Shown in pieces: positions 1-15,307 of a DNA stretch of 64,000 nt (the stretch's first letter is position 1; each line of letters starts with the position of its first letter). Source of the DNA: Leclercia sp. LSNIH1 (lineage in GTDB: Bacteria; Pseudomonadota; Gammaproteobacteria; Enterobacterales; Enterobacteriaceae); contig NZ_CP026167.1 in the NCBI RefSeq assembly GCF_002902985.1, positions 4,092,001-4,156,000 of the forward strand, in the 5' to 3' direction. Below the pieces are notes generated by a model that had not been told where the DNA came from, searched no databases, and saw only the letters and a list, made by a program, of their open reading frames with translations. The translations under genes and the position numbers were made by a program.

Positions 1-384
1 TATCTGCTTGGCGTCCGGTTTGGTCCGGCGATCCTGCGGCGCTTTTCCCGCCATCAGAAGAAAATCAACCGCGCCCAGCAGCTGATCCAGCGCCACCCTT
101 ACCTTTTCGTGATCGGCACCCGCTTTATGTACGGTTTCCGCATCATCGGCCCGCTGCTGATTGGGGCCAGTCACCTGCCGCCAAAAATTTTTCTGCCGCT
201 GAACATTGTGGGCGCCATCATCTGGGCGCTGCTCTTCACTACTTTAGGCTACGTGGGCGGTGAAGTGCTGGAGCCCTGGCTGCACGCGCTGGACCAGCAC
301 CTGCGCCACTGGATCTGGCTGATTGGGGTGCTGGTGCTGGTTTTCGCGGTGCGCTGGTGGCTTAAACGCCGGGATCGCAGCTAA
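1..384 (+). CDS. yohD: DedA-family inner membrane protein YohD, 3' part
   Basis: The reading frame is open from the first base of the window and ends at TAA, giving the last 127 residues of a protein whose start lies upstream. DedA proteins are polytopic inner-membrane proteins linked to lipid-carrier flipping and envelope homeostasis. The conserved DedA segment GTRFMYGFRIIGPLLIGAS is visible, followed by hydrophobic stretches (IVGAIIWALLFTTLGYV and IWLIGVLVLVFAVRWWL) and a basic tail. Synteny with yohF and mdtQ matches E. coli yohD. The N-terminal half is not visible, so integrity cannot be judged. Confidence 0.9.
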   Translation, partial: YLLGVRFGPAILRRFSRHQKKINRAQQLIQRHPYLFVIGTRFMYGFRIIGPLLIGASHLPPKIFLPLNIVGAIIWALLFTTLGYVGGEVLEPWLHALDQHLRHWIWLIGVLVLVFAVRWWLKRRDRS

Positions 385-387
385 GCA

Positions 388-1161
388 TTACTGCTCCGGT
401 TTAAACTGCGGATTGCCCAGCATAAAGCCCCCATCGACGATAAATGACTGTCCGGTGGCGTAGCTGGCGTCGGTGTCACATAGCCAGGCGACCAGGCTGG
501 CAATCTCTTTGGTATGCCCCGGCCTTGCCAGTGGAATGTTGGGCATAGAGCCGGGCTTCACTTCGCTGTCGTCCATGTCATTCATCGGGGTGGCAATGGC
601 GCCCGGCGCCACGGCGTTCACCAGAATGTTATGGTGAACCAGCTCCATCGCCATCGACTTGGTCAGGCCGCCGAGGGCGTGTTTGGCTGAGGTGTAAGCG
701 CTGGCCTCCGGCAGCGGCGTGTGTTCATGCACCGAGGTGATATTGACGATACGTCCCCCCTCCCCCTGCTTCACCATCTGCCGGGCGGCGATCTGCGAAC
801 AGAGAAATGCCCCGTCCACATCGACGCTAAAAATGGATCGCCACTGGTCATATTCCATCTCAAGAAACGGCGCTTTGGTCATCGCTCCGGCGTTATTGAC
901 CAGCACGTCAAGACGGCCGAAACGTTCAATCAGCGTCTCGATGGCTTTCGCCCCGTCCGGCAGTTGGCTGAGATCCAGATGGATGGCCTCTGCCCGCTGC
1001 CCGCGCGCCTCGATCTCGCGACAGGTTTTCATCGCCCCTTCTTCATCCGAGTGCCAGGTCACGCCAATATCAAACCCACGCTCCGCCAGCATCAGCGCTG
1101 TGGTTTTGCCGATTCCCGAATCTGATGCCGTTACAATAGCCACACGATTGGTTGAACCCAT
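388..1161 (-). CDS. yohF: SDR-family NAD(P)-dependent oxidoreductase YohF
   Basis: Short-chain dehydrogenase/reductase of 257 residues, about the usual length. Visible are the nucleotide-binding TASDSGIGK (GIG at 16-18), the NNAGA motif near residue 89, and the catalytic triad Ser143, Tyr156 and Lys160 (YTSAK). The protein is presumably cytosolic; the substrate is not known. The ATG at MGSTNRVAIV is chosen because a strong GGAGGTGAG Shine-Dalgarno lies just upstream; an earlier in-frame ATG would add eight residues without such a site. It converges tail to tail with yohD, leaving three bases between stop codons. The family call is firm and the name rests on sequence and synteny. Confidence 0.93.
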   Translation of the reverse strand: MGSTNRVAIVTASDSGIGKTTALMLAERGFDIGVTWHSDEEGAMKTCREIEARGQRAEAIHLDLSQLPDGAKAIETLIERFGRLDVLVNNAGAMTKAPFLEMEYDQWRSIFSVDVDGAFLCSQIAARQMVKQGEGGRIVNITSVHEHTPLPEASAYTSAKHALGGLTKSMAMELVHHNILVNAVAPGAIATPMNDMDDSEVKPGSMPNIPLARPGHTKEIASLVAWLCDTDASYATGQSFIVDGGFMLGNPQFKPEQ

Positions 1162-1213
1162 ACTCACCTCCAGAAAAGAAGACAAAGAGATAAGTATAGT
1201 TACTTCTCACTTT

Positions 1214-2632
1214 TCACCCGTGGTGATAGCCGCCGCCGAGCGCAGAGGTGAGTTGCAGGGTGGCATCCACGTATTGCCCCTGCAGCGCAATCCCGGCGAG
1301 TTGTTCCTGCAGGGCGGGGATTCTGGCCTCGCTGACGCGCGAGCCTGCGACAATCCCGGCGTTGAAACGCGCCTGCGCCAGGGCCACGACCCGGGCGGCA
1401 TCGGCTTCCACGCGCTGCTGATGTTTATTTTTTGCCATCAGCGTTTCAACGTCGCTGGCGCAGCGGGTCACCTGATTGACCGCCTCCACCACCGCTTTGT
1501 TGTAGTGAGCAATCGACAGATTGCTTTGCGCCTGGGCAATATCAAGATTCGCATTCAGGCGTCCGCTGTCAAAAATTGGCAGGGTCAGACCGGCGGTGAC
1601 GCCCATCTGCTGCGCCGAGGAGCGGAACAGATCGCTTAAGTGCAGCGCATCCTGTTGCAGGAAGGCCATCAGGTTTACATCGGGATAGAAGGCCGCTTTC
1701 GCCGCATCCACCTCATGCAGGGAGGCTTCGATATACCAGTGCGCCTCCTGTAAATCAGGGCGGCGAGCCAGTAATTCATAGCCGAGGGTCGACGGCAAAT
1801 TGCTCTCCACAGTGGGCAAGGCATGCGGGGTGAGCTTCACCGTCGGGGAGTTGGTGAGCGCCGCCAGACGTGCCTCGATGGCTTTCATTTTCCCCTTCAC
1901 CTCCGCCAGTCGCTCATCGGTTTTACTGGCGCTAATGTCGGTTTCCACCCCTTCCACGGAAGAGGTAATGCCATGCTGGTATAGCTCCCGGTCGGTACCG
2001 ATAATCTTGAGCTGCTCCTGTTTGATGGCGGTTAAGAGATGCCCGATGGCCGCCTGGGTCTGCCAGTCCCAGTAAAGACGCGCCACGCTGCTGGCAAGCA
2101 GTTGACGGGTCTGCTGCAGCTCCGCCTGTTGTGCATTGACCTTCCCGATGCGGGCTTCCACCTTGGCGCGGTTTTTACCCCACAGATCCAGATCCCAGCC
2201 GGCGGTCAGGCCAAAGGTGCCGTTGGTATACCAGGGGCCGGTGGTTCCGGCCGCCGGATCGGTTATCGCGAAGGGGCCCATTAGCCCTTCGGCTGACATC
2301 TTCTGGCGCTCTGCATCGGCAGAGAAATTAACCTCCGGGCCATCGGCAGCCATGGCCATTTTGGCCTGCGCTTCGGCAAGGGCGATGCGCTGACGGGCAA
2401 TGGTCATATCCGGCGCATCGGCCAGGGCTTTGGTAATCAGCTTATTTAATTCTGGATCGTGAAAATCTTCCCACCAGCTATCTTTAGGCCACTGGCCGGC
2501 AGCCAGGCCGGTATCGATTTTCGCAGCGGGGATCTGTTGATTAAGCGAGGCAGCGGGATCGTGGCCGGGCGCGCAGGCAACCAGAAGCAGAGATAAAGGC
2601 AGGCAGCAGAAATAAAAAGTCGAACGTTTCAT
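1214..2632 (-). CDS. mdtQ: RND-type outer membrane factor lipoprotein MdtQ
   Basis: TolC/NodT-type outer membrane efflux lipoprotein of 472 residues. The N-terminus is a lipoprotein signal peptide with lipobox LVAC, lipidated at Cys20. Two outer-membrane-factor repeats follow, with family segments such as AEAQAKMAMAADGP and LFRSSAQQMGVTAGL. Such proteins form the outer membrane exit duct of tripartite pumps. No pump or adaptor gene lies beside it, so partners would be encoded elsewhere. The ATG is preferred over a GTG four codons upstream because GGGGTG sits at proper distance. The gene is full length here, whereas E. coli K-12 carries it as a pseudogene. Confidence 0.9.
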   Translation of the reverse strand: MKRSTFYFCCLPLSLLLVACAPGHDPAASLNQQIPAAKIDTGLAAGQWPKDSWWEDFHDPELNKLITKALADAPDMTIARQRIALAEAQAKMAMAADGPEVNFSADAERQKMSAEGLMGPFAITDPAAGTTGPWYTNGTFGLTAGWDLDLWGKNRAKVEARIGKVNAQQAELQQTRQLLASSVARLYWDWQTQAAIGHLLTAIKQEQLKIIGTDRELYQHGITSSVEGVETDISASKTDERLAEVKGKMKAIEARLAALTNSPTVKLTPHALPTVESNLPSTLGYELLARRPDLQEAHWYIEASLHEVDAAKAAFYPDVNLMAFLQQDALHLSDLFRSSAQQMGVTAGLTLPIFDSGRLNANLDIAQAQSNLSIAHYNKAVVEAVNQVTRCASDVETLMAKNKHQQRVEADAARVVALAQARFNAGIVAGSRVSEARIPALQEQLAGIALQGQYVDATLQLTSALGGGYHHG

Positions 2633-2737
2633 CACGTTATTCACCCCAATAAAGAAGGGGGCAAAATACGCCCGTCTCGCCTCCTTTGTTTAGGAATGGG
2701 TGGCAATCCACAATTTGTCATACCTTTACATACCTGG

Positions 2738-2767
2738 AAAAGGCGCCCGGGGCGTGGCGGGCGCCAT
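2738..2767 (-). terminator. rho-independent terminator of the bgl operon
   Basis: Read on the minus strand, GGCGCCCG and CGGGCGCC pair perfectly around an 8-nt loop and are followed by TTTT. It lies just after the bglB stop codon and before the mdtQ promoter region. Confidence 0.75.
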
Positions 2768-2775
2768 TGCAATCA

Positions 2776-7094
<4,319 letters not shown>

Positions 7095-7101
7095 TTAGCG
7101 C

Positions 7102-7165
7102 ACTTTACCAGTTTCGCGCTGCGCCTCAATGCGTCCCGCTGAAAAACGTGATGCAGATCGATGTT
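7102..7165 (-). promoter_or_regulatory. predicted bgl promoter with a CRP-like site
   Basis: On the minus strand, TTGAGG and TAAAGT are spaced by 16 nt, which puts the start a few bases before the RAT. A CRP-like sequence with a good right half (TCACG) and a poor left half lies about 60 bp upstream of that start (7144-7165), a class I position. In E. coli bgl needs CRP and is silenced by H-NS. The promoter is inferred from pattern only. Confidence 0.45.
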
Positions 7166-7168
7166 GGC

Positions 7169-8101
7169 CTATTTTGACTGTATGACCCGGGCAATCTCCG
7201 CTGAAGATTGCAGAGCGCGGATCTCCTGAAACAGATCCAGGGCCTCGTCGTACTCTTTACGCAGGTAGCTCAACCACTGCTTGATGCGCGCCACGTGGTA
7301 CAGGCCGGTGTCGCCCTGCTTTTCGAGGCGGGAGTACTTCTTCAGCAGCGTGACGACATCCGCCCACGGCATGCGCGGCTCATCGTATTTAATCACCCGG
7401 CTGAGGTTAGGGACGTTGAGCGCCCCGCGCCCGATCATGATGGCATCGCAGCCGGTGGCGGCCATGCAGGCCAGCGCGCTCTCGCGATCCCAGATTTCAC
7501 CGTTAGCGACCACCGGGATGGTCAGCCGCTTACGGATCTCGCCGATAGCCTGCCAGTTAATGCGTTCGGCTTTGTAACCATCTTCTTTGGTGCGCCCGTG
7601 AACCACCAGCTCAGTCGCCCCCGCCTGCTGCACGGCGTCGGCAATTTCAAACTGCCTGTCGCCGCTGTCCCAGCCGAGGCGTACCTTCACGGTCACCGGC
7701 AGATGCGAGGGCACCGCCTCGCGCATCGCTTTTGCGCCACGGTAGATAAGCTCGGGATCTTTCAGAAGCGTGGCGCCGCCGCCGCTGCCGTTGACCATTT
7801 TCGACGGACAGCCGCAGTTAAGATCCACGCCCCAGGAGCCCAGCTCGACGGCACGCGCGGCGTTTTCTGCCAGCCATTCGGGGTATTGTCCCAGAAGCTG
7901 GACGCGCACCAGCGTACCGGAGGCGGTGCGGCTCTGGCGATGCAGCTCCGGACAGAGTCTGTAAAACGATTTTACCGGCAACAACATATCCACCACCCGC
8001 AGGAACTCGGTGATGCAGAGATCATAATCGTTAACGTCAGTCAGCAGCTCGCGCACCAGCGAATCGAGCACGCCTTCCATCGGTGCCAGTAATACACGCA
8101 T
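7169..8101 (-). CDS. dusC: tRNA-dihydrouridine(16) synthase DusC
   Basis: FMN-dependent enzyme of 310 residues that reduces U16 of tRNAs to dihydrouridine in the cytosol. Visible are the N-terminal [16 protein letters not shown]-barrel motif, the catalytic Cys98 in DLNCGCPSK, the glycine-rich [10 protein letters not shown], the phosphate-binding VANGEIWD and MIGRGAL, and the C-terminal helical RNA-recruiting domain. The start at [10 protein letters not shown] matches the family; about 53 in-frame residues upstream have no similarity and lie in the divergent promoter region. It is divergent from yohJ and upstream of bglGFB on the same strand. Confidence 0.95.
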   Translation of the reverse strand: MRVLLAPMEGVLDSLVRELLTDVNDYDLCITEFLRVVDMLLPVKSFYRLCPELHRQSRTASGTLVRVQLLGQYPEWLAENAARAVELGSWGVDLNCGCPSKMVNGSGGGATLLKDPELIYRGAKAMREAVPSHLPVTVKVRLGWDSGDRQFEIADAVQQAGATELVVHGRTKEDGYKAERINWQAIGEIRKRLTIPVVANGEIWDRESALACMAATGCDAIMIGRGALNVPNLSRVIKYDEPRMPWADVVTLLKKYSRLEKQGDTGLYHVARIKQWLSYLRKEYDEALDLFQEIRALQSSAEIARVIQSK

Positions 8102-8269
8102 ATCAATATCCGTAAAAAAAGAGGCGCTATGGTATCTGCTCTGTGTAACGGTGGAAAGCCCTGTTTCAGGGCTCGTGGAACCGGGCTGATTTATAATGTT
8201 TTTACCCTTCTGGCTGGGGGAATGCCCGAGGTTCCAAATGGGAATGTCTGGTATGCTCAAAAGTCATGA

Positions 8270-8307
8270 TGTGATCCGTAGCACGTTTCCGGTTTTAATT
8301 GTATGAT
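8270..8307 (+). promoter_or_regulatory. possible CRP-like site and -10 for yohJ
   Basis: TGTGA-N6-GCACG precedes a TATGAT hexamer 28 bases upstream of the yohJ start. The right half is imperfect and the spacing to the -10 is not the standard class II value, so the CRP call is weak. Confidence 0.3.
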
Positions 8308-8334
8308 GAATGCGTTCCATTAAGGGCTTCCACC

Positions 8335-8733
8335 ATGAATAAATCACTGATCGTTGTCTGGCAATACCTGCGCGCCTTCATCCTTATTTATGCCTGCCTC
8401 TATGCAGGTATCTTTCTTGCCTCTCTGCTGCCGATCGCCATTCCCGGCAGTATTATCGGCATGCTGATCCTGTTTGTGCTGCTTGCCTTGCAGATCCTTC
8501 CGGCAAACTGGGTCAAGCCAGGCTGCTCGGTCCTGATCCGCTATATGGCCCTTCTGTTCGTCCCCATCGGTGTGGGCGTGATGCAGTATTACGACCTGCT
8601 GAGCGCGCAGTTTGGCCCGATCTTCGTCTCCTGCACGATCAGTACGCTGGTGGTGTTTTTAGTGGTGAGCTGGAGCACCCATCTGGCGCACGGGGAGCGC
8701 AAAGTGATTGGACAGAAAGGAGAGAAAAAATGA
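8335..8733 (+). CDS. yohJ: CidA/LrgA-family membrane protein YohJ
   Basis: Small inner-membrane protein of 132 residues with about four hydrophobic segments, including [19 protein letters not shown] and [13 protein letters not shown]. CidA/LrgA proteins are holin-like; some family members act in transport of small carboxylates. The start [15 protein letters not shown] is the family start; upstream in-frame residues are leader. Its stop overlaps the yohK start by four bases, so the two are translationally coupled, as with lrgAB. Function in this organism is not shown. Confidence 0.92.
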   Translation: MNKSLIVVWQYLRAFILIYACLYAGIFLASLLPIAIPGSIIGMLILFVLLALQILPANWVKPGCSVLIRYMALLFVPIGVGVMQYYDLLSAQFGPIFVSCTISTLVVFLVVSWSTHLAHGERKVIGQKGEKK

Positions 8734-9425
8734 TGGCGAATATCTGGTGGTCGTTGCCGCTCACCGTGGCGGTCTTCTTCGCCGCCCGCAAGCTGGCGGT
8801 GCGCCTGAAGTTTCCTCTTCTTAATCCCCTGCTGGTAGCGATGGTGGTGATCATCCCTTTCCTGCTGTTAACCGGCATCCCTTACGCTCACTATTTCCAG
8901 GGCAGCAAAGTTCTCAACGATCTGCTCCAGCCTGCGGTGGTTGCGCTGGCGTTTCCGCTTTATGAGCAACTGCACCAGATCCGCGCCCGCTGGAAATCGA
9001 TTATTACCATCTGTCTCGCCGGGAGCGTGGTGGCGATGATCACCGGCACCTCGGTGGCGTTGCTGATGGGGGCGACACCCGAAATTGCCGCCTCCATTCT
9101 GCCCAAATCGGTGACCACGCCGATTGCAATGGCGGTGGGCGGCAGCCTCGGCGGCATTCCGGCGATCAGCGCCGTGTGCGTCATTTATGTCGGTATTCTG
9201 GGTGCGGTGTTAGGCCATACACTGCTGAATGCCATGCGCATTCGCACCAAATCTGCCCGTGGGCTGGCGATGGGCACCGCCTCACACGCCCTCGGCACCG
9301 CCCGCTGTGCGGAGCTGGATTATCAGGAAGGTGCCTTCAGTTCGCTGGCGCTGGTGATCTGCGGGATTTTGACCTCGCTGATCGCCCCTTTCCTGTTCCC
9401 GATAATTCTGGCTGTGGTGGGCTAA
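8730..9425 (+). CDS. yohK: CidB/LrgB-family membrane protein YohK
   Basis: Inner-membrane protein of 231 residues, the length of E. coli YohK, with about six to seven hydrophobic segments. Conserved LrgB segments include [33 protein letters not shown] and [12 protein letters not shown]. Overlap with yohJ indicates a two-component membrane system like LrgA/LrgB. cdd follows with its own promoter. Confidence 0.93.
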   Translation: MMANIWWSLPLTVAVFFAARKLAVRLKFPLLNPLLVAMVVIIPFLLLTGIPYAHYFQGSKVLNDLLQPAVVALAFPLYEQLHQIRARWKSIITICLAGSVVAMITGTSVALLMGATPEIAASILPKSVTTPIAMAVGGSLGGIPAISAVCVIYVGILGAVLGHTLLNAMRIRTKSARGLAMGTASHALGTARCAELDYQEGAFSSLALVICGILTSLIAPFLFPIILAVVG

Positions 9426-9479
9426 AATTTGCGACGCGTCGCGCATTTTTAATCTGAGTTTCATAAGTTGCACACATAA

Positions 9480-9522
9480 TGAGATCTAAGTCACATATAA
9501 AGCCCCAGCGGCTCCGTAAACT
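9480..9522 (+). promoter_or_regulatory. cdd promoter with CRP site
   Basis: TGAGA-N6-TCACA (9480-9495) is a good CRP site, and TAAACT (9517-9522) fits as -10, which puts the CRP centre near -41.5 as in the class II cdd promoter of E. coli. In E. coli CytR acts here together with CRP. Confidence 0.65.
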
Positions 9523-9553
9523 ACCGATCCATTAACCTTTATGAGGCAACGCC

Positions 9554-11280
<1,727 letters not shown>

Positions 11281-11285
11281 CCCCC

Positions 11286-11356
11286 GCCGGGTGGCGGCTT
11301 CGCCTTACCCGGCCTACATTACCCCGTAGGCCCGCGCAAGCGCAGCGCCGCCGGGC
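11286..11356. repeat. REP/BIME pair after sanA
   Basis: Two inverted palindromic units, one reading GCCGGGTGGCGGCTTCGCC and the other ending GCAGCGCCGCCGGGC, form the enterobacterial REP arrangement between convergent sanA and mglC. Confidence 0.8.
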
Positions 11357-11358
11357 AT

Positions 11359-11388
11359 AAAAAAACCCGCACAAGGCGGGTTTTTTGC
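11359..11388. terminator. bidirectional terminator between sanA and mglC
   Basis: AAAAACCCGC and GCGGGTTTTT flank a 5-nt loop, with a U-tract on both strands, so it can end both the sanA and mgl transcripts. Confidence 0.85.
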
Positions 11389-11399
11389 TAACCGAAATC

Positions 11400-12410
11400 T
11401 TACTTCTTACGCGCGTACTTCAGGGAGTCCAGCGCTACCGCAAAGATAATGATGGCGCCCTTGATAATGTACTGCCAGTACGGGTTGACGCCGATATAGG
11501 TCAGGCCGTAGTTGATAACGGTGAAGATGATCACACCGGTTACCACACCCAGCACGGTACCCACACCACCACTGAACGACACGCCACCCACGACGCACGC
11601 GGCGATGGCATCCAGCTCATACATAAAGCCGAGGTTGTTGGTGGCAGAGCCGATACGGCCCGCTTCCAGCAGACCACCGAAGGCGTAGAACACGCCCGAC
11701 AGGGCATAGATAACCAGCAGGTTCAGCGCCACGTTAACACCAGAGACTTTTGCCGCTTCCGGGTTACCCCCGATAGCAAAGATGTTCTTACCGAAGCGGG
11801 TTTTGTTCCACAGCACCCAGACGAACGCCACGGCAATCAGCGCGTAGAAGGTGATGTAGGAGAGGCGGAAACTGCCCATCGCGATAAAGCCCTGCGTAAA
11901 GGTCGAGAATCCACTGTCGAAACCGGAAATCGGTGATGCGCCCACGAAGTCGTAGTACAGGGAGTTAATACCGTAAACGATGATCATGGTACCCAGGGTG
12001 GTGATAAACGGCGTTACGTTCAGGTACGCAATGATGATGCCGTTAATCAGACCGATGACCGCGCCAATGGCACAGACAATCAGGATCACCAGGAAAATAG
12101 GCATGGTTGCCATTTCCGGGAAGACCTTGTTGGCGTTTTCCATCGACTGCAGAAGCGTTGCCGCAACAACCGCCGCCAGACCAACCTGACGGCCAGCTGA
12201 CAGGTCAGTACCCTGGGTGACAATAAGACCTGCCACGCCGAGGGCGATAATAATACGCACCGAAGACTGGGTCAGAATGTTACTTAAGTTCAGCAGACTT
12301 AAGAAAGTCGGATCCTGGAAAATAATAATGGCCAGTAAGACTAAAAGAACAACGTAAATACCGCCTTCTTTCAGATAAGTAAGAAAACTTTTCTTATTTA
12401 ACGCACTCAT
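11400..12410 (-). CDS. mglC: galactose/methyl-galactoside ABC transporter permease MglC
   Basis: Inner-membrane permease of 336 residues of the BPD_transp_2 family with about ten hydrophobic segments (for example GGIYVVLLVLLAIIIFQDP and ITTLGTMIIVYGINSLYY). It forms the channel for D-galactose and beta-methylgalactoside with MglA and MglB. It is the last gene of mglBAC and starts 15 nt after mglA. Confidence 0.96.
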   Translation of the reverse strand: MSALNKKSFLTYLKEGGIYVVLLVLLAIIIFQDPTFLSLLNLSNILTQSSVRIIIALGVAGLIVTQGTDLSAGRQVGLAAVVAATLLQSMENANKVFPEMATMPIFLVILIVCAIGAVIGLINGIIIAYLNVTPFITTLGTMIIVYGINSLYYDFVGASPISGFDSGFSTFTQGFIAMGSFRLSYITFYALIAVAFVWVLWNKTRFGKNIFAIGGNPEAAKVSGVNVALNLLVIYALSGVFYAFGGLLEAGRIGSATNNLGFMYELDAIAACVVGGVSFSGGVGTVLGVVTGVIIFTVINYGLTYIGVNPYWQYIIKGAIIIFAVALDSLKYARKK

Positions 12411-12425
12411 GAGGAGCCCCTGATC

Positions 12426-13946
12426 TTAAAGGTGCAAAGACGCAAGACGCAAAATTTCGTTTTGCGTTGTCGTTTTGGTGTCAACAATTCCGGCAACGAG
12501 ACCATTGCTCATAACCAGAATACGATCTGTGATCCCTAACAATTCCGGCATTTCGGAAGAAATAATAATAATCCCTTTATCTTTCTTAGCTAATTCAGCA
12601 ATCAGCTGATAAATTTCAAATTTTGCACCAACGTCGATACCGCGGGTTGGTTCATCCAGCATCAGAATTTCTGGCTGGGTTAACAACCAGCGTCCAATAA
12701 TAACCTTTTGCTGGTTACCACCGGAAAGCGAGCCAATTTGCGTGCGGTGTCCTGGGGTTTTTACGCGCATGGAGTCAATCACCCACTGGGTATCGCTCTT
12801 CATGCGGGAATTATCCAACAAACCGATTTTATTTTTATAATTATGAATATTAGAAATTAAGGAGTTAAAGTTAATATCCAGATAGGCATAAATACCGGTC
12901 GAGCGACGCTCTTCGGTAACCAGCGCAAAGCCGTGGTTAATAGCTTCGTTGGCGTTATGGTTATTAATCTTTTTACCGTGCAGGGTAATGGTCCCGGCGG
13001 ATTTCTCGCGGATACCAAACAGCGTTTCGACGATATCGGTACGCTTGGCGCCCACCAGACCGGCAATCCCGAGGATCTCCCCTTTATGCAGATCGAAGGA
13101 AACATCGCGAATGGAAGGCTGACGCAGTGAAGTCAGGTTGCGCACTTCCAGAATCACTTCGCCCGGCTTGTTCTCTTTGTTCGGGAAGCGCTGGTTCAGG
13201 GAGCGGCCAACCATCATGGCGATGATCTTGTCCATGTCCAGCCCTTCCAGTGACTGGGTGGCGATCCACTGCCCGTCGCGAAGCACGGTGATTTCATCAC
13301 ACAGCTGGAAGATCTCTTCCATTTTGTGAGAGATATAAACGATGCCGCAACCGCGCTCTTTCAGTTTACGGATAATGGTGAACAGGTGGTTCACCTCTTT
13401 CTCCGTTAACGAAGAGGTAGGCTCATCCATAATCACGATTTTGGCGTTATAGGAGAAGGCCTTGGCAATTTCGATCATCTGCATTTGTGAAACAGACAAT
13501 GTACCGACGCGCGCCCGGGGATCGATATCAATATCCAGTTCATCAAAAATAGCTTTGGTGTCGCGATACATTTTGTCCTGATCAACAAATACGCCTTTGG
13601 TCGGATAACGACCCAGCCACATATTGTCCATAACAGAACGCTGAAGTACCAGGTTAAGCTCCTGGTGAACCATCGAAATACCGTTTTCCAGCGCCTCTTT
13701 GGCGGAATGGAAATCGATCTCTTTCCCCTGAAAAAGAATGCTGCCAGAATCTTTTTGGTAGATCCCAAATAAGCATTTCAATAATGTTGATTTACCCGCA
13801 CCGTTTTCACCCATTAAGGCGTGAATGGAGTGAGGCCGTACTTTTAAATTAACATTATCCAGTGCTTTAACACCGGGAAAAGACTTGTTGATACCGCTCA
13901 TTTCCAACAAGTATTCACCGGACGACTGAGTCGTTGTGCTGACCAT
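12426..13946 (-). CDS. mglA: galactose/methyl-galactoside ABC transporter ATPase MglA
   Basis: Twin-domain ATPase of 506 residues. The N-terminal half has Walker [10 protein letters not shown], a divergent signature [10 protein letters not shown] and Walker [11 protein letters not shown]. The C-terminal half has the degenerate P-loop [12 protein letters not shown] usual for sugar ATPases of this class, signature LSGGNQQK and Walker [12 protein letters not shown]. It energises galactose import at the inner membrane. A hairpin between mglB and mglA probably lowers its transcript relative to mglB. Confidence 0.96.
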   Translation of the reverse strand: MVSTTTQSSGEYLLEMSGINKSFPGVKALDNVNLKVRPHSIHALMGENGAGKSTLLKCLFGIYQKDSGSILFQGKEIDFHSAKEALENGISMVHQELNLVLQRSVMDNMWLGRYPTKGVFVDQDKMYRDTKAIFDELDIDIDPRARVGTLSVSQMQMIEIAKAFSYNAKIVIMDEPTSSLTEKEVNHLFTIIRKLKERGCGIVYISHKMEEIFQLCDEITVLRDGQWIATQSLEGLDMDKIIAMMVGRSLNQRFPNKENKPGEVILEVRNLTSLRQPSIRDVSFDLHKGEILGIAGLVGAKRTDIVETLFGIREKSAGTITLHGKKINNHNANEAINHGFALVTEERRSTGIYAYLDINFNSLISNIHNYKNKIGLLDNSRMKSDTQWVIDSMRVKTPGHRTQIGSLSGGNQQKVIIGRWLLTQPEILMLDEPTRGIDVGAKFEIYQLIAELAKKDKGIIIISSEMPELLGITDRILVMSNGLVAGIVDTKTTTQNEILRLASLHL

Positions 13947-13977
13947 AATTATACCTTCTCGGCCTCGCGTCGCGTGA

Positions 13978-14001
13978 TAAAAGGGCGCAGAAACTGCGCC
14001 C
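13978..14001 (-). terminator. attenuator-like hairpin between mglB and mglA
   Basis: On the minus strand GGGCGCAG and CTGCGCCC pair around a TTT loop and are followed by TTTTA. The U-tract is short, so partial termination or 3'-end protection of the mglB message is expected. Confidence 0.7.
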
Positions 14002-14017
14002 AGTGGAATGCTATAAC

Positions 14018-15016
14018 TTATTTACCGGTGAACTGCGCCAGGTTTTCCTGATCTACGCCAACGTACGGTACACGAACAACTTTGTTGTCAATTTTCCAGT
14101 TAGTACCGTCAGCCGCGCCTTTGCCTTCTGCCAGGTTTTTCGCCAGATCGAAGGTGGCTTTCGCCTGGTTGTTTGCATCGTTCAGTACGGTACCCGCCAT
14201 TGCGCCAGATTTAACCAGTGCCAGCGCTTCAGGCAGGGCGTCCACACCAAATACCGGGATAGAGGATTTGTTGTGTGCTTTCAGGGCTTCTACCGCACCC
14301 ATTGCCATCGCGTCGTTGTTGGCGATAACCACTTCAATTTTGTTCGCGTTCGGGCCGGACAGCCATGCGTCCATCTTGTCTTTCGCCTGAGCGGTATCCC
14401 ACATTGCGGTATCTAAAGCCAGCTGCTGGGTTTTCAGACCCTTGTCGTTCAGCTCTTTGATAACGTAGGTGGTACGTGCTTCAGCGTCCGGGTGGCCTGG
14501 CTCGCCTTTCAGCAGTACGAACTGTACCTGACCGTCTTTGTTCAGATCCCAGTTCGGGTTAGCGGCCCAGTGTTTGGCAATCAGGTCGCCCTGAATAATG
14601 CCGGATTCTTTGGAGTCGGTACCGACGTAGAAGGCTTTGTCGTAGCTATCCAGCGCTTTGCGGGAAGGTTCTTTGTTGAAGAACACAACCGGCACGTTCT
14701 GGCCGCGTGCTTTTTCAATAACAGTGCCTGCTGCTGCCGGGTCAACCAGGTTGATTGCCAGAGCTTTTACGCCTTTCGCCAGCAGAACGTCGATCTGGTC
14801 GTTCTGTTTGGACTGGTCATTCTGGGAGTCATTCATCAACAGCTGTACATCTGGTGCGCCTGTACCCTCTTTCTCGATTGCCTTACGCACAACGGACATG
14901 AAGTTGTCGTCATACTTATAGATAGTCACACCAATACGGCTATCTGCAGCGTGCGCGGCGGCACCGAAAAGCATGCTTGCCATAACAGCAGACAGAGTCA
15001 ACACCTTCTTATTCAT
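14018..15016 (-). CDS. mglB: D-galactose/D-glucose-binding periplasmic protein MglB
   Basis: Periplasmic binding protein of 332 residues with a Sec signal peptide (cleavage predicted after AHA at 23; mature start [17 protein letters not shown]). The calcium-binding loop DLNKDGQVQ of the galactose-binding protein is intact, and sugar-contact segments such as IVVSRNDAMAMG-like [12 protein letters not shown] and [11 protein letters not shown] are present. It delivers galactose or glucose to MglAC and to the Trg chemoreceptor in E. coli. The start [11 protein letters not shown] is the family start with GGAGA upstream; 18 in-frame upstream residues are leader. Confidence 0.96.
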   Translation of the reverse strand: MNKKVLTLSAVMASMLFGAAAHAADSRIGVTIYKYDDNFMSVVRKAIEKEGTGAPDVQLLMNDSQNDQSKQNDQIDVLLAKGVKALAINLVDPAAAGTVIEKARGQNVPVVFFNKEPSRKALDSYDKAFYVGTDSKESGIIQGDLIAKHWAANPNWDLNKDGQVQFVLLKGEPGHPDAEARTTYVIKELNDKGLKTQQLALDTAMWDTAQAKDKMDAWLSGPNANKIEVVIANNDAMAMGAVEALKAHNKSSIPVFGVDALPEALALVKSGAMAGTVLNDANNQAKATFDLAKNLAEGKGAADGTNWKIDNKVVRVPYVGVDQENLAQFTGK

Positions 15017-15234
15017 GATATCTCCGATTTTTATGCAGGGTAGTTCGTGTGAATAACGCTCGGCGGGCACATGTTAAAGAAACGTTACTGCCGGCCGAAG
15101 TCCACTTATAAAATTTTTATCTTCCTTGGTCGGTAACGCTCCAGAATGCGTTTTTTTGGATGTTTAACGGACCTCAGCTATGGTCAAAGTGATTAATCAC
15201 CGTTACATAGCGTTTCAGTTGCTAAAACGCTGAC

Positions 15235-15295
15235 ATCATAGACAGCGCATTGTTAAGTTACTGTGAATTTACTCACAAATTGAAAACGGTTACAT
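15235..15295 (-). promoter_or_regulatory. mgl promoter with CRP site and GalR/GalS operator
   Basis: A perfect TGTGA-N6-TCACA CRP site (15262-15277) is centred about 41.5 bp before the start implied by the minus-strand -10 TATGAT (15235-15240). A GalR/GalS operator TTGAAAACGGTTACAT (15280-15295) lies just upstream, with the CG core and 16-bp dyad of the family. The layout matches the CRP-activated, GalS-repressed mgl promoter. Confidence 0.85.
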
Positions 15296-15307
15296 CACGG
15301 CGAATTA

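Noticed and set aside
719..1639. 306-codon plus-strand frame across yohF and mdtQ
   Set aside because: Crosses the yohF start, its ribosome-binding site and the mdtQ end; both of those genes are clearly real on the other strand.
8270..8285. Firm CRP control of yohJK
   Set aside because: The right half site is poor and its distance to the -10 is off, so only a low-confidence feature is listed.
11286..11356. CRISPR-like repeats at the REP clusters
   Set aside because: Only paired palindromic units per site, no regular spacers and no cas genes; they fit REP/BIME elements.
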